Below are positions 24,770-32,530 of a DNA stretch of 46,480 bases, piece by piece. The stretch is from JAWXTK01 sp044433645 (GTDB lineage: Bacteria > Bacteroidota > Bacteroidia > Bacteroidales > Rikenellaceae): assembly GCA_044433645.1 (NCBI GenBank), contig JAWXTK010000019.1, positions 1 through 46,480 of the forward strand, given 5' to 3'. The notes beneath the pieces were generated by a model. It was not told where the DNA came from. It did no database searches and saw only the letters and a program-made list of their open reading frames with translations. The translations under genes were made by a program, and so were the position numbers. Each line of letters begins with the position of its first letter. Positions within the stretch are counted from its first letter, which is position 1.

Positions 24770-26980
24770 ATGGATCAAATCTTACCACTATTTTGGCTCG
24801 TTCCAATTACGGCAGTTATCGCTCTAAGTTTTGCCTACTACTTCTTTAGAAGCATGAAAAAACTTAGCGAAGGAACCCCTAGAATGGCTGAAATCGCCGC
24901 TCACGTTAGAGCAGGCGCCATGGCTTACTTAAAACAACAATACAAAGTTGTTGGTTTAGTATTTTTAGTATTATGTATTTTCTTTGTATTCTTGGCTTAT
25001 GGCTTAGGAGTTCAAAACAAATGGGTGCCTTTTGCATTCATCTCTGGAGGATTCTTCTCGGCATTAGCTGGTTACATCGGCATGAGAACTGCAACTTACG
25101 CATCTGCACGTACTGCTTTTGCTGCTAGTCAAGGTCTTAACCAAGGTCTTAAAGTAGCTTTTAGAAGTGGTGCTGTTATGGGTCTTGTGGTTGTAGGTCT
25201 TGGTCTATTAGATATGTCAATTTGGTTTGTTGCTCTTAACAACTTTATTGGTGAGGGAATGTCTCAATCAGATAAAATGGTTACACTTACTACTACCATG
25301 CTAACATTTGGTATCGGTGCTTCAACTCAAGCTCTATTTGCTCGTGTTGGTGGTGGTATCTACACTAAAGCAGCTGACGTTGGTGCTGACCTTGTAGGTA
25401 AAGTAGAAGCTGGTATTCCTGAGGATGATCCACGTAACCCTGCTACTATCGCTGATAATGTGGGTGATAATGTAGGTGACGTTGCTGGTATGGGTGCTGA
25501 CCTTTATGAAAGCTACTGTGGTTCTATTTTGGCTACTGCTGCTTTGGGAGGTGCTGCTTATATTGGAGGCTCACAAATGGAGGCTATTATTGCTCCTATG
25601 CTTATCGCTGCTGTTGGTATTTTACTATCTATTATAGGTGTTTTCTTGGTTAAAACCAAAGAAGGCGCAGGTATGACTCAACTTCTTAAAGCATTAGGCG
25701 TTGGTGTTAACACTAGCTCTATTCTTATTGCTGCTGCTACATTTGGAATTTTATATTTGCTAGGTCTTGACAACTGGATGTGGGTTTCATTCTCAGTTAT
25801 CACAGGTCTTGTAGCAGGTATTATCATAGGTCAAGTTACAGAGTACTACACTTCTCAAACTTTCCGTCCTACTCAAAAAATCGCAGAAAGTTCTTCTACT
25901 GGACCTGCAACTGTAATTATTTCAGGTATAGGTATGGGTATGATTTCAACTGCTATCCCAGTTATCACTGTTGGTGCAGCTATCATGCTTTCTTTCCTAT
26001 TTGCTATTGAGTTTGATTTCAAAAATATGATGACTGCACAATGCCTAAGCCAAGGTCTTTATGGTATAGGTATCGCAGCTGTTGGTATGCTATCAACTCT
26101 AGGTATCACACTTGCAACTGACGCTTATGGTCCTATCGCTGATAACGCTGGTGGTAACGCTGAAATGGCAGGTCTTGACCCAGAAGTTCGTAAACGTACT
26201 GATGCTCTAGATGCTCTAGGTAACACCACTGCTGCTACTGGTAAAGGTTTTGCTATTGGTTCAGCTGCTCTTACTGCACTTGCTCTACTTGCATCTTATA
26301 TCGAAGAAATAAAAATGTCGCTTCAAAGGGTTGGCGAAACTGCTATCACTCTTTCTAATGGCAATACAGTCGAAATAGCTAAAGCAACTATTATGGATTT
26401 CATGGATTTCTTCCAAGTATCGCTAATGAATCCTAAAGTTCTTATTGGTATGATGGTTGGTGCTATGATGTCTTTCCTTTTCTGTGGTCTTACTATGAAC
26501 GCTGTTTCGCGTGCTGCTCAAAGCATGGTTAACGAGGTTCGTCGTCAGTTCCGTGAAATCAAAGGTATTATGGACGGTACAGGTACTCCAGACTACGCTC
26601 GTTGTGTTGAAATCTCAACCAAAGGTGCTCAAAGAGAGATGCTTATTCCTTCTATTCTTGCTATCGTTGCTCCTATTGTTATGGGTATCATCTTTGGTGT
26701 TCCTGGAGTTATGGGCTTGCTAGTTGGTGGTCTTAGCTCTGGTTTTGTATTGGCTATCTTTATGGCTAACTCAGGTGGTGCTTGGGATAATGCTAAAAAA
26801 TATGTTGAAGAAGGTAACTGTGGTGGTAAAGGTTCTGATAACCACAAAGCAACAGTTGTTGGTGATACAGTAGGTGATCCATTTAAAGATACATCTGGTC
26901 CTGCTCTTAACATCCTTATTAAACTGATGAGTATGGTTTCTATTGTAATGGCTGGTCTAACAGTTTTCTGCAATATGTAA
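24770..26980 (+). CDS. hppA: Membrane-bound ion-pumping pyrophosphatase
   Basis: A 736-residue, roughly 16-helix inner-membrane enzyme that couples pyrophosphate hydrolysis to cation export. Substrate motifs are DVGADLVGKVEAGIPEDDPRN and DNVGDNVGDVAGMGADL; the last cytosolic motif is DTVGDPFKDTSGPALN. GNTTAATGKG has Ala and Gly at the key positions, the K+-dependent type. The gate region reads DLYESY with Glu at the position typical of Na+-pumping (or Na+,H+) forms; this last call is inference. The start at 24770 begins the first helix; a further 19 codons upstream overlap the promoter. Codons are strongly T-ended (GGT, GCT), suggesting high expression. Confidence 0.95.
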   Translation: MDQILPLFWLVPITAVIALSFAYYFFRSMKKLSEGTPRMAEIAAHVRAGAMAYLKQQYKVVGLVFLVLCIFFVFLAYGLGVQNKWVPFAFISGGFFSALAGYIGMRTATYASARTAFAASQGLNQGLKVAFRSGAVMGLVVVGLGLLDMSIWFVALNNFIGEGMSQSDKMVTLTTTMLTFGIGASTQALFARVGGGIYTKAADVGADLVGKVEAGIPEDDPRNPATIADNVGDNVGDVAGMGADLYESYCGSILATAALGGAAYIGGSQMEAIIAPMLIAAVGILLSIIGVFLVKTKEGAGMTQLLKALGVGVNTSSILIAAATFGILYLLGLDNWMWVSFSVITGLVAGIIIGQVTEYYTSQTFRPTQKIAESSSTGPATVIISGIGMGMISTAIPVITVGAAIMLSFLFAIEFDFKNMMTAQCLSQGLYGIGIAAVGMLSTLGITLATDAYGPIADNAGGNAEMAGLDPEVRKRTDALDALGNTTAATGKGFAIGSAALTALALLASYIEEIKMSLQRVGETAITLSNGNTVEIAKATIMDFMDFFQVSLMNPKVLIGMMVGAMMSFLFCGLTMNAVSRAAQSMVNEVRRQFREIKGIMDGTGTPDYARCVEISTKGAQREMLIPSILAIVAPIVMGIIFGVPGVMGLLVGGLSSGFVLAIFMANSGGAWDNAKKYVEEGNCGGKGSDNHKATVVGDTVGDPFKDTSGPALNILIKLMSMVSIVMAGLTVFCNM

Positions 26981-27000
26981 TCTAAAGAACATAAATTCTT

Positions 27001-27040
27001 AAAAAAAGGACAACTTCGCTATTGAAGTTGTCCTTTTTTT
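27001..27040 (+). terminator. Strong terminator after hppA
   Basis: A7-GGACAACTTC, loop GCTATT, GAAGTTGTCC-T7: a 17-bp perfect stem counting the A/T runs. It ends 2 bases before the -7 box of the next gene. Confidence 0.93.
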
Positions 27041-27041
27041 A

Positions 27042-27049
27042 TACCTTTG
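27042..27049 (+). promoter_or_regulatory. -7 box directly before the outer-membrane protein gene
   Basis: TACCTTTG, only 5 bases before the ATG at 27055, with no TTTG at -33 (that place is inside the hppA terminator). If used, the mRNA would be leaderless or nearly so. Confidence 0.45.
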
Positions 27050-27054
27050 TCTTT

Positions 27055-28098
27055 ATGAAAAGACTTTTACTAACAATATTGTTGTTTGCGCCGTTCGCCT
27101 TGGCTGGACAGGAGTTTTTGTGGGACACCAATCTTGATACTCGTTTTGATAACAGAGAATACGCTCAAACAGAGAGTGGGATATCTCAAACCTTGTTTAG
27201 CACAAAACTAACACCTAGCATAGGCCTTGGCTGGGGAGAGCAAAACTCTATAAAATTAGGTGTAGATTTATGGTTAGACATGGGAGCTGAGTTTGGCAGT
27301 ATAAATCCTGAGCTTAGCTTTTATTATGATTACAATAGCCCTCTATATAAAGCTAAAGCAGGTATAGTACCTCGCTCAAGCATGTTAGGTGATTATTCAC
27401 GTGCCTTTTTCAGCGACTCTCTGAGCTATTACGACAGCAATGTCAGTGGCTTACTACTGCAATACGTGGCCGAGAATTTATACGTAGAACTGGCACTGGA
27501 TTGGTTGGGCAGAGAAAGCGAGACCACGCGCGAGAAGTTTATGGTTATATCTTCGGCTCGCTACAATCAAAAGATGTTTTTCTTGGGTTACAATTTTAAT
27601 ATGTTTCACTTTGCAGGCTCAAAAACTGAGCGAGGTGTAGTTGACAACATCTTAGCTCAGGTGTATCTAGGTGTAGATTTAGCCGAGATATCTAAAATGG
27701 GCGAATTATCATTTTCTGCCTCATGGATAAATGCTTTGCAAAACGATAGAAAATACGTTGGGGAATTTGTTGCTCCAGCAGGCTTTGAGCTTAGAGCAAA
27801 CCTCGAAAAATTTAATGTTGGTATAGACAACACATTTTATATGGGCGAAAATCTCATGCCTTACTACGAGAGATATGGTGCAGAGCTCTATCCTGGTGAT
27901 ATTTTTTATAGCACATCAAGCATATATAATAGGTTAGAAGTTTATTGGAAGGCCGTGAGACATAAAAATATTAGCCTAAAAGTTAGCTCCATTCACCACT
28001 TTGACGGCGAGAATTGGGGTTCTCAACAAATGGCAAAACTAATAGTAAACTTCGGCAAAGGAGACCTAAAAAAGAAAAAAGCTGAAATAAGCGAATAA
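27055..28098 (+). CDS. Probable outer-membrane beta-barrel protein, unknown function
   Basis: A 347-residue secreted protein. A signal peptide covers residues 1-18 (MKRLLLTILLFAPFALAG). The mature chain has many alternating aromatic/polar segments typical of beta strands (for example FYYDYNSPLYKAKAGI and NRLEVYWKAVRHKNISLKV), but it ends in a basic and acidic tail rather than a terminal Phe. I do not recognise a family. The open frame could start at 27022, but that would place coding sequence inside the terminator T tract and promoter. It stands between hppA and tRNA-Pro with no obvious operon partner. Confidence 0.75.
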   Translation: MKRLLLTILLFAPFALAGQEFLWDTNLDTRFDNREYAQTESGISQTLFSTKLTPSIGLGWGEQNSIKLGVDLWLDMGAEFGSINPELSFYYDYNSPLYKAKAGIVPRSSMLGDYSRAFFSDSLSYYDSNVSGLLLQYVAENLYVELALDWLGRESETTREKFMVISSARYNQKMFFLGYNFNMFHFAGSKTERGVVDNILAQVYLGVDLAEISKMGELSFSASWINALQNDRKYVGEFVAPAGFELRANLEKFNVGIDNTFYMGENLMPYYERYGAELYPGDIFYSTSSIYNRLEVYWKAVRHKNISLKVSSIHHFDGENWGSQQMAKLIVNFGKGDLKKKKAEISE

Positions 28099-28132
28099 AA
28101 TGCATTTTTTCATAAAAAAAGTAGTCAAAAAA

Positions 28133-28163
28133 TTTGCAGACTAAGAAAAAATAACTACTTTTG
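28133..28163 (+). promoter_or_regulatory. tRNA-Pro promoter
   Basis: TTTG (28133-28136), 19-bp spacer, TACTTTTG (28156-28163), followed by CAC. The predicted leader before the tRNA is about 40 nt. Confidence 0.8.
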
Positions 28164-28210
28164 CACATCGAAAAACACGAACGATATACACAGTGAGGGT
28201 TTTAAGATAA

Positions 28211-28285
28211 CGGGGTGTAGCGCAGTCCGGTTAGCGCACCTGCTTTGGGAGCAGGGGGTCGTGGGTTCGAATCCCGCTACCCCGA
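28211..28285 (+). tRNA. tRNA-Pro (anticodon TGG)
   Basis: A 75-nt cloverleaf. The acceptor stem pairs CGGGGTG with TACCCCG, discriminator A. The D arm is in GCGCAGTCCGGTTAGCGC, the anticodon stem CCTGC/GCAGG encloses TTTGGGA (anticodon TGG), and the T arm is GTGGGTTCGAATCCCGC with the usual TTCGAATC. The CCA end is not encoded. It is transcribed alone from its own promoter and followed at once by a terminator. Confidence 0.97.
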
Positions 28286-28290
28286 CAAAA

Positions 28291-28335
28291 TAAGAGCTTG
28301 ATTCTTTAATTAGAACCAAGCTCTTATTTTTTTTT
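28291..28335 (+). terminator. Terminator after tRNA-Pro
   Basis: TAAGAGCTTGATTCT and AGAACCAAGCTCTTA pair with one mismatch, followed by nine T. The T run touches the stop codon of the convergent phage-like gene. Confidence 0.9.
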
Positions 28336-28789
28336 AGAAATTAACTGAAAACCCATACCCCACATAAATACCTAAATCAAGCCCCTTAGTGCCACAAACA
28401 GCCCCGACACCTAATTGCAATCCATGGGTAAATAACTTGCGCTCAGTAATGGTCTTGGTCACTGTAACAGTCTTAGGATAGACCTCTATACTTTGCAAAG
28501 TAACATCATAACCCGTAACAGACGCCTTATAAACGCCCTCCTTGGCAAAATCATAACGTTTTAGAGGAACATACACCCTAACAGTATCACGCACTAAAAC
28601 ACCCGGCAGAACACGAATAACAGTATCAAAATTATAGACAGTATCACATCTAGGCGTAAAAATCCTAAGCGTGTCATAACGAATCTCATGCATAGTTACA
28701 TTCTCGGGCAAAGGTCTTAATAACCAGCCCGAGAAGAACACCACAACAAACACAACAATAATTACCAACGCATTTTTTAATGCCTCCAT
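28334..28789 (-). CDS. DUF6808-like phage-associated envelope protein
   Basis: A 151-residue protein. A single membrane segment spans about residues 8-26 (IIVVFVVVFFSGWLL), followed by a periplasmic part with repeated short strands (DTLRIF, DTVYNF, DTVIRV, DTVRVYVPL) and a C-terminal hairpin rich in Gly and aromatics ending YVGYGFSVNF. This layout resembles DUF6808 proteins I associate with Bacteroidota prophages; the match is from memory. The ATG at 28789 lies 4 bp past the preceding stop; a start six codons upstream is less likely. Inner-membrane anchor plus an outer-membrane-like tail suggests a spanin-type role, as a guess. Confidence 0.7.
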   Translation of the reverse strand: MEALKNALVIIVVFVVVFFSGWLLRPLPENVTMHEIRYDTLRIFTPRCDTVYNFDTVIRVLPGVLVRDTVRVYVPLKRYDFAKEGVYKASVTGYDVTLQSIEVYPKTVTVTKTITERKLFTHGLQLGVGAVCGTKGLDLGIYVGYGFSVNF

Positions 28790-28793
28790 AATT

Positions 28794-29795
28794 TTAAATC
28801 GCAGCAACTGTATTAGTATCTACATAAGAGCAACTACTAGTTATTTGATTGCAATACTCACCATAACAATTTGAAATAAATCGGCTATACTCAATCCCAA
28901 CTGCAAACCCATTAAAATAGCAGTTTGAAATTAATGAAGAATTCTGTATTGCCATACTAGATGTCCCACTACTATTAAACCTATTTGTAAATGTAAAATC
29001 ACAATTTGTAACTCTTTTTACGTTACTAAAAGGTGCAACATAAACAGAACTATTATCATCCTCAATAGAAAAAGTAAAACTACTATTATTAAGACTTTTT
29101 ACACTAAAAGATTCGCATATATTTCCACTTCCACCTACATACATACTCACCGTACAATCATCAATCACAGCATCATTAGCATTATCAGCATCTAAAAACA
29201 CCAGAGTTCCTTTGGATGCAGACACATCCATACTGCAACCATAAAAACTTGCATTAAAAGAGGCAAAACAGCTTCTCCCAGAACCAGAGCTATCGCCCCC
29301 ACCCCTAGTTGCATAAGTAATAAAAGACACGTTTCTAAAAATCATAGGCGCTGTTGATGTTGATTGAGCCCTATGCACACAAGAGTATTCGCTCGAAGAA
29401 ATACTGATATTTACTATCGCCGAAGAGAATCCCTTAATCTCTATCACACTTGTTGGAATAGTTAATGTAGAGGTAGTAGTAAATTGCAAACTACCACCAT
29501 CGCCCACCAAAGCCACACTCTTGGCCCCTAACCACGACGCGTCAGCTATCATAGCATCAAATTCTTCTTGGGTTTTAATAACTAAATCATAGGGCGATGC
29601 TCCTGAATCTCCGTCCTCGCCTTTTTCACCTTGTTCGCCTTGAATCCCTTGTTCTCCTTGGTCTCCTTTTTCGCCTTTATCACCTTTCTCACCCTTTTCG
29701 CCTGGCATAGCCATTACTACGCTAAACATACACTCATTAGTATCATTCTGCGCGAACGAGAGATTCTCTTTTTCAAATTTACAATCTAGTTTCAT
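28794..29795 (-). CDS. Collagen-like tail-fibre or adhesin protein
   Basis: A 333-residue protein in three parts. Residues 1-30 form a small N-terminal domain. Residues 32-64 form eleven G-X-Y triplets rich in E, K, D and Q (GEKGEKGDKGEKGDQ and on). From about residue 70 there is a Ser/Asn/Cys-rich region of short strands resembling a beta-helix (for example NDAVIDDCTVSMYVGG, VTNCDFTFTNRF). Such proteins are tail fibres of phages or surface adhesins that trimerise through the triplet helix. No signal peptide is seen, which favours a phage-type origin. It overlaps the upstream gene stop by one base. Confidence 0.75.
   Translation of the reverse strand: MKLDCKFEKENLSFAQNDTNECMFSVVMAMPGEKGEKGDKGEKGDQGEQGIQGEQGEKGEDGDSGASPYDLVIKTQEEFDAMIADASWLGAKSVALVGDGGSLQFTTTSTLTIPTSVIEIKGFSSAIVNISISSSEYSCVHRAQSTSTAPMIFRNVSFITYATRGGGDSSGSGRSCFASFNASFYGCSMDVSASKGTLVFLDADNANDAVIDDCTVSMYVGGSGNICESFSVKSLNNSSFTFSIEDDNSSVYVAPFSNVKRVTNCDFTFTNRFNSSGTSSMAIQNSSLISNCYFNGFAVGIEYSRFISNCYGEYCNQITSSCSYVDTNTVAAI
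29604..29702 (-). repeat. G-X-Y triplet-encoding tandem repeat
   Basis: An approximate 9-bp tandem repeat encoding eleven collagen-like triplets in the tail-fibre-like protein. Such tracts change length easily by slippage. Confidence 0.8.
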
Positions 29796-30145
29796 TATAG
29801 CACAAGTTTAGAATGTTTAACCTCTATTGTCTTTTCTTGGGCGATACTGCACTCAAGCGTTGTTTTATTTTCGAGCATAATGCTTAGATACACAAAACCT
29901 TCGCTGAGGGTCTTAGTAAGCTCATGGCTAACATCGAGCGAAAAATTACTATTATCCACTCGTGTTAGAGTTAAACCCCAAAAATTTTCTTTTGTACTAG
30001 CAATGATTTTTGAGCCGAGAGCATCCACACTTAGCTGCATTATTACCTCATAATTTGATAAGTCATAATCTTCTGTGCCCGTATCGTCGCTTGCTGAGAT
30101 GAAGATTCTGAAGTCTTCTCCAGAATAAATTGTAAAATCTGTCAT
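29795..30145 (-). CDS. Small phage baseplate-like protein (BppU N-domain type)
   Basis: A 116-residue beta-rich protein without signal peptide. It begins with a segment of the kind FTIYSGEDFRIFISASDDTG and has DLSNYEVIMQLSVDA, reminiscent of the N-terminal domain of BppU-type baseplate proteins (a dynamic range of strands starting from an energetic value such as DLTGY). The family call is tentative. It is the first of three tightly packed genes (1-base overlap, then 4-bp gap) with a -7 box at 30179-30186. Confidence 0.6.
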   Translation of the reverse strand: MTDFTIYSGEDFRIFISASDDTGTEDYDLSNYEVIMQLSVDALGSKIIASTKENFWGLTLTRVDNSNFSLDVSHELTKTLSEGFVYLSIMLENKTTLECSIAQEKTIEVKHSKLVL

Positions 30146-30178
30146 TTCCTTATTTTTTTGATTTGATTAAAGATGGCT

Positions 30179-30186
30179 CAAAGATA
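30179..30186 (-). promoter_or_regulatory. -7 box for the phage-tail-like cassette
   Basis: TATCTTTG on the minus strand, 33 bp before the ATG of the first gene. No -33 TTTG at proper spacing. Its presence suggests the cassette is transcribed by the host sigma factor. Confidence 0.5.
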
Positions 30187-30232
30187 ACTCAGAGCTAGGG
30201 ACAGATTTTTTATACAGATTTTGAAATACAGA

Positions 30233-30511
30233 CTATTTGACTATATAAATAGTCTCATTCTCGCGCTTCATAAGATATTTTTCGCGCGCAAATTTCTCAA
30301 GATACACATCATCTTTAAGATTATCGAGCATAAGGCTATCCTGCTCAATTTTATTGATATAATATTCCTTCTGCGCCTTCAAAAGCCTAACCTCACGCGA
30401 AAGTGACCAACGTTTGATAAGAGAATTATCGCCAAAAACAAACAAATACAGCAGTATAACAAGCAAAATACTTGTCACCCAATGTTTAGTTATCAAACGC
30501 TTAATCCTCAT
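30233..30511 (-). CDS. FtsB/DivIC-family septum formation protein
   Basis: A 92-residue bitopic protein. A short basic N-terminus is followed by one membrane segment (about 13-27) and a coiled coil (VRLLKAQKEYYINKIEQDSL), then the family-typical VYLEKFAREKYLMKRENETIYIV. FtsB-type proteins link FtsQ and FtsL in the divisome. It follows queE by 9 bp in the hpt-queE-ftsB unit, a mix of nucleotide salvage, RNA modification and division genes. Confidence 0.88.
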   Translation of the reverse strand: MRIKRLITKHWVTSILLVILLYLFVFGDNSLIKRWSLSREVRLLKAQKEYYINKIEQDSLMLDNLKDDVYLEKFAREKYLMKRENETIYIVK

Positions 30512-30520
30512 AAAAAACTT

Positions 30521-31147
30521 TTAAGGAATATTCATAAATTTATGTGTTTGCACCGAAATCATCCAACGTGGATTACTCTTAGCATACTCTACAATACTAT
30601 TAATCAATGACTTATACTTACTCCACTCGGGTTGCAAGTATAAGTAACAATCCTTAGATACCTTAGCAGCATTTTCTTCTGCCCAAACAAAATCCTCTAG
30701 TGATTCTATAATCACCTTTAACTCATTTGCCTTAGAAAAAATAGGCTCCAAGGGAGGCTGTTGACGTTTAGGCGAAAGGCATATCCAATCAAATTCGCCC
30801 GAGAGAGGATGCGAGCCCGAAGTCTCCAAAAATATCTCCATATCCTTAGCCCTTAGTGCTTTAGTCAAATAATCCATAGGATACATAAGTGGCTCACCCC
30901 CAGTGATAACTATGCTCTTGGCCTCAAACGAGAAGGCTCTGTCAACTATCAAATCACTGCTCACAGGCTCAAAGGCCTTAGAGTTCCAAGTAAACTTAGC
31001 ATCACACCACTTGCAACCCACATCACAGCCCCCAAGGCGTATGAAATAAGCAGGTTTACCGGTGTGAAAACCCTCACCCTGGATGGAATAAAAATCTTCA
31101 ACTAAAGGCAGTTTCTTACCACCACAAAATTCGTCTATCTTAGTCAT
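30521..31147 (-). CDS. queE: 7-carboxy-7-deazaguanine synthase
   Basis: A 208-residue radical SAM enzyme that contracts the pterin ring in the pathway to preQ0/queuosine. The family start SIQGEGFHTGKPAYFIRLGGC is present, and the cluster cysteines are CDVGCKWC (C-x3-C-x2-C). GGEPLMYP is the SAM-binding GGE motif. ATG at 31147 is preferred over a TTG two codons upstream. It overlaps the end of hpt by 8 bp. queC, queD and queF are not in the window. Confidence 0.93.
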   Translation of the reverse strand: MTKIDEFCGGKKLPLVEDFYSIQGEGFHTGKPAYFIRLGGCDVGCKWCDAKFTWNSKAFEPVSSDLIVDRAFSFEAKSIVITGGEPLMYPMDYLTKALRAKDMEIFLETSGSHPLSGEFDWICLSPKRQQPPLEPIFSKANELKVIIESLEDFVWAEENAAKVSKDCYLYLQPEWSKYKSLINSIVEYAKSNPRWMISVQTHKFMNIP

Positions 31148-31682
31148 TATCAATTACATATACATCCTTATAATTACGACCTAAATGGTTGTAATCAAGT
31201 CCAAATCCTACAATAAATTCGTCGCCAATTTCCCTGGCAACATATTTTATAGGGGTTTGTTTTTTATAAATATTAGGCTTCATAAACAGCGTAGCTACCT
31301 GGAAACTTTTCACACCCTCCTTTGTCAAAATATTTTTAACGTGCTCTATGCTCGCGCCCGTTTCAACTATGTCCTCGACAACTATAACATCTCTGTCTTT
31401 CAAAGACTTAGTAAGTCCCATAATATCTTGCACGGTGCCCGTAGAGCTAAGCCCTGAGTAAGATGCCACCTTCACAAACACTAATTCACACGAGAATTCC
31501 AAGCACTTAACAAGCTCGCTCATAAACATAAACGACCCATTTAAAACACCCAAAAACACAGGGCAATCCTCAGCGCTATAATCTTGTTTTATGCGCTCAG
31601 CAAGTGCCTCTATTGCACTAATAAGTTCGTTATGAGGGATAAAAAGTTTAAATTTTTTGTCGTGAACTGTAATTTTCTCCAT
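31140..31682 (-). CDS. hpt: Hypoxanthine phosphoribosyltransferase
   Basis: A 180-residue type I phosphoribosyltransferase for purine salvage (hypoxanthine/guanine plus PRPP to IMP/GMP). The PRPP loop is VIVVEDIVETGASIEH; LGVLNGSFMFMSEL precedes it and the purine-binding end is VGFGLDYNHLGRN. Normal length. First gene of the hpt-queE-ftsB unit, with a full promoter at 31717-31747, back to back with purE. Confidence 0.95.
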   Translation of the reverse strand: MEKITVHDKKFKLFIPHNELISAIEALAERIKQDYSAEDCPVFLGVLNGSFMFMSELVKCLEFSCELVFVKVASYSGLSSTGTVQDIMGLTKSLKDRDVIVVEDIVETGASIEHVKNILTKEGVKSFQVATLFMKPNIYKKQTPIKYVAREIGDEFIVGFGLDYNHLGRNYKDVYVIDND

Positions 31683-31716
31683 AAATTAGCAATTAATAGG
31701 TATTAATTTAGACTTC

Positions 31717-31747
31717 CAAAGGTACTACTTTTAAATAAACTTTCAAA
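31717..31747 (-). promoter_or_regulatory. hpt promoter
   Basis: On the minus strand TTTG (31744-31747), 19-bp spacer, TACCTTTG (31717-31724). Full consensus match. Confidence 0.8.
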
Positions 31748-31756
31748 AAGAATTAT

Positions 31757-31764
31757 TATCTTTG
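31757..31764 (+). promoter_or_regulatory. purE promoter -7 box
   Basis: TATCTTTG followed by CGC, 40 bp before the purE ATG; divergent from the hpt promoter only 10 bp away, so the two start regions overlap. Confidence 0.65.
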
Positions 31765-31804
31765 CGCTCAAAGATTAAATTTTAAACATTAAAAGTATTT
31801 TATT

Positions 31805-32317
31805 ATGAAACCAAGAGTAAGTATTATTATGGGTAGCACATCTGACATGAAAATCATGGAGGCTGCTGCAAATTTCTTTGACAAAATGGAGATTCCTTAC
31901 GAAATCAATGCCCTATCTGCTCATCGCGTTCCAGAATTAGTAGTTGAATTTGCAAAAAATGCTGACGCTCGTGGCATCGAAGTGATTATTGCAGGTGCAG
32001 GTGGCGCGGCTCATCTTCCAGGGGTGATTGCAGCTCTTACATCACTTCCAGTAGTAGGTGTACCTATCAAATCATCTAACTCTGTTGACGGTTGGGATAG
32101 CATACTTTCTATCTTGCAAATGCCTTCAGGCATCCCAGTTGCAACCGTAGCGCTTGACGGCGCACAAAACGCAGCCATACTAGCTACTCAAATCATAGCT
32201 ACTGGCGACACAGAAATCAAAGAAAAAATGAAAGCATTTAAAAGCGAACTTGCGAGCAAAATCACTAAAGCAAACGAGGATTTAGCGCAAATTAAAATGC
32301 CTTTCAAAACAAACTAA
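31805..32317 (+). CDS. purE: N5-carboxyaminoimidazole ribonucleotide mutase
   Basis: A 170-residue class I PurE that moves the carboxyl group of N5-CAIR to C4 in purine synthesis. Motifs: IIMGSTSDMKIMEAA, the catalytic-His segment ALSAHRVPE, AGAGGAAHLPGVIAALT and SILQMPSGIPVATVA. Normal length. Followed 6 bp later by a small membrane protein gene. Confidence 0.96.
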   Translation: MKPRVSIIMGSTSDMKIMEAAANFFDKMEIPYEINALSAHRVPELVVEFAKNADARGIEVIIAGAGGAAHLPGVIAALTSLPVVGVPIKSSNSVDGWDSILSILQMPSGIPVATVALDGAQNAAILATQIIATGDTEIKEKMKAFKSELASKITKANEDLAQIKMPFKTN

Positions 32318-32323
32318 CGTGCT

Positions 32324-32476
32324 ATGCGAGATTGGTTAAAAAAACGCTCTACTAGCGAAAAAGTTATGCTAGGGCTTATTATCATGCTTTTGATTGGTGT
32401 GCTCTCGCGCTGGGAATTCATCAAAAAAGAAGGTGGTGAGGCCATTAAAAATCGCATAGAGTTGATAGGTAAATAA
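32324..32476 (+). CDS. Small membrane protein, 50 residues
   Basis: An ATG frame 6 bp after purE encodes 50 residues: a basic start (MRDWLKKRSTSEK), one hydrophobic segment (VMLGLIIMLLIGVLS, about 14-28) and a charged end (EGGEAIKNRIELIGK). It ends just before a strong terminator, so it fills the space between purE and the end of its transcript. The charge layout fits a single-pass inner-membrane protein with cytoplasmic N-terminus. No family recognised. It was too short for the supplied frame list but looks real from position and composition. Confidence 0.65.
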   Translation: MRDWLKKRSTSEKVMLGLIIMLLIGVLSRWEFIKKEGGEAIKNRIELIGK

Positions 32477-32512
32477 AAACGTGAGTAACTTGTTAGTAAG
32501 TTACTCACGTTT
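32477..32512 (+). terminator. Terminator after purE and the small membrane gene
   Basis: A perfect 15-bp stem AAACGTGAGTAACTT / AAGTTACTCACGTTT with loop GTTAGT. T tract is short (TTAAGTTTG). Confidence 0.85.
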
Positions 32513-32530
32513 AAGTTTGATAAGGGTGGT

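Noticed and set aside
28211..30240. Prophage attachment repeat at tRNA-Pro
   Set aside because: The tRNA 3' end (GGTTCGAATCCCGC) is not repeated further right in the window, so no att pair can be shown.
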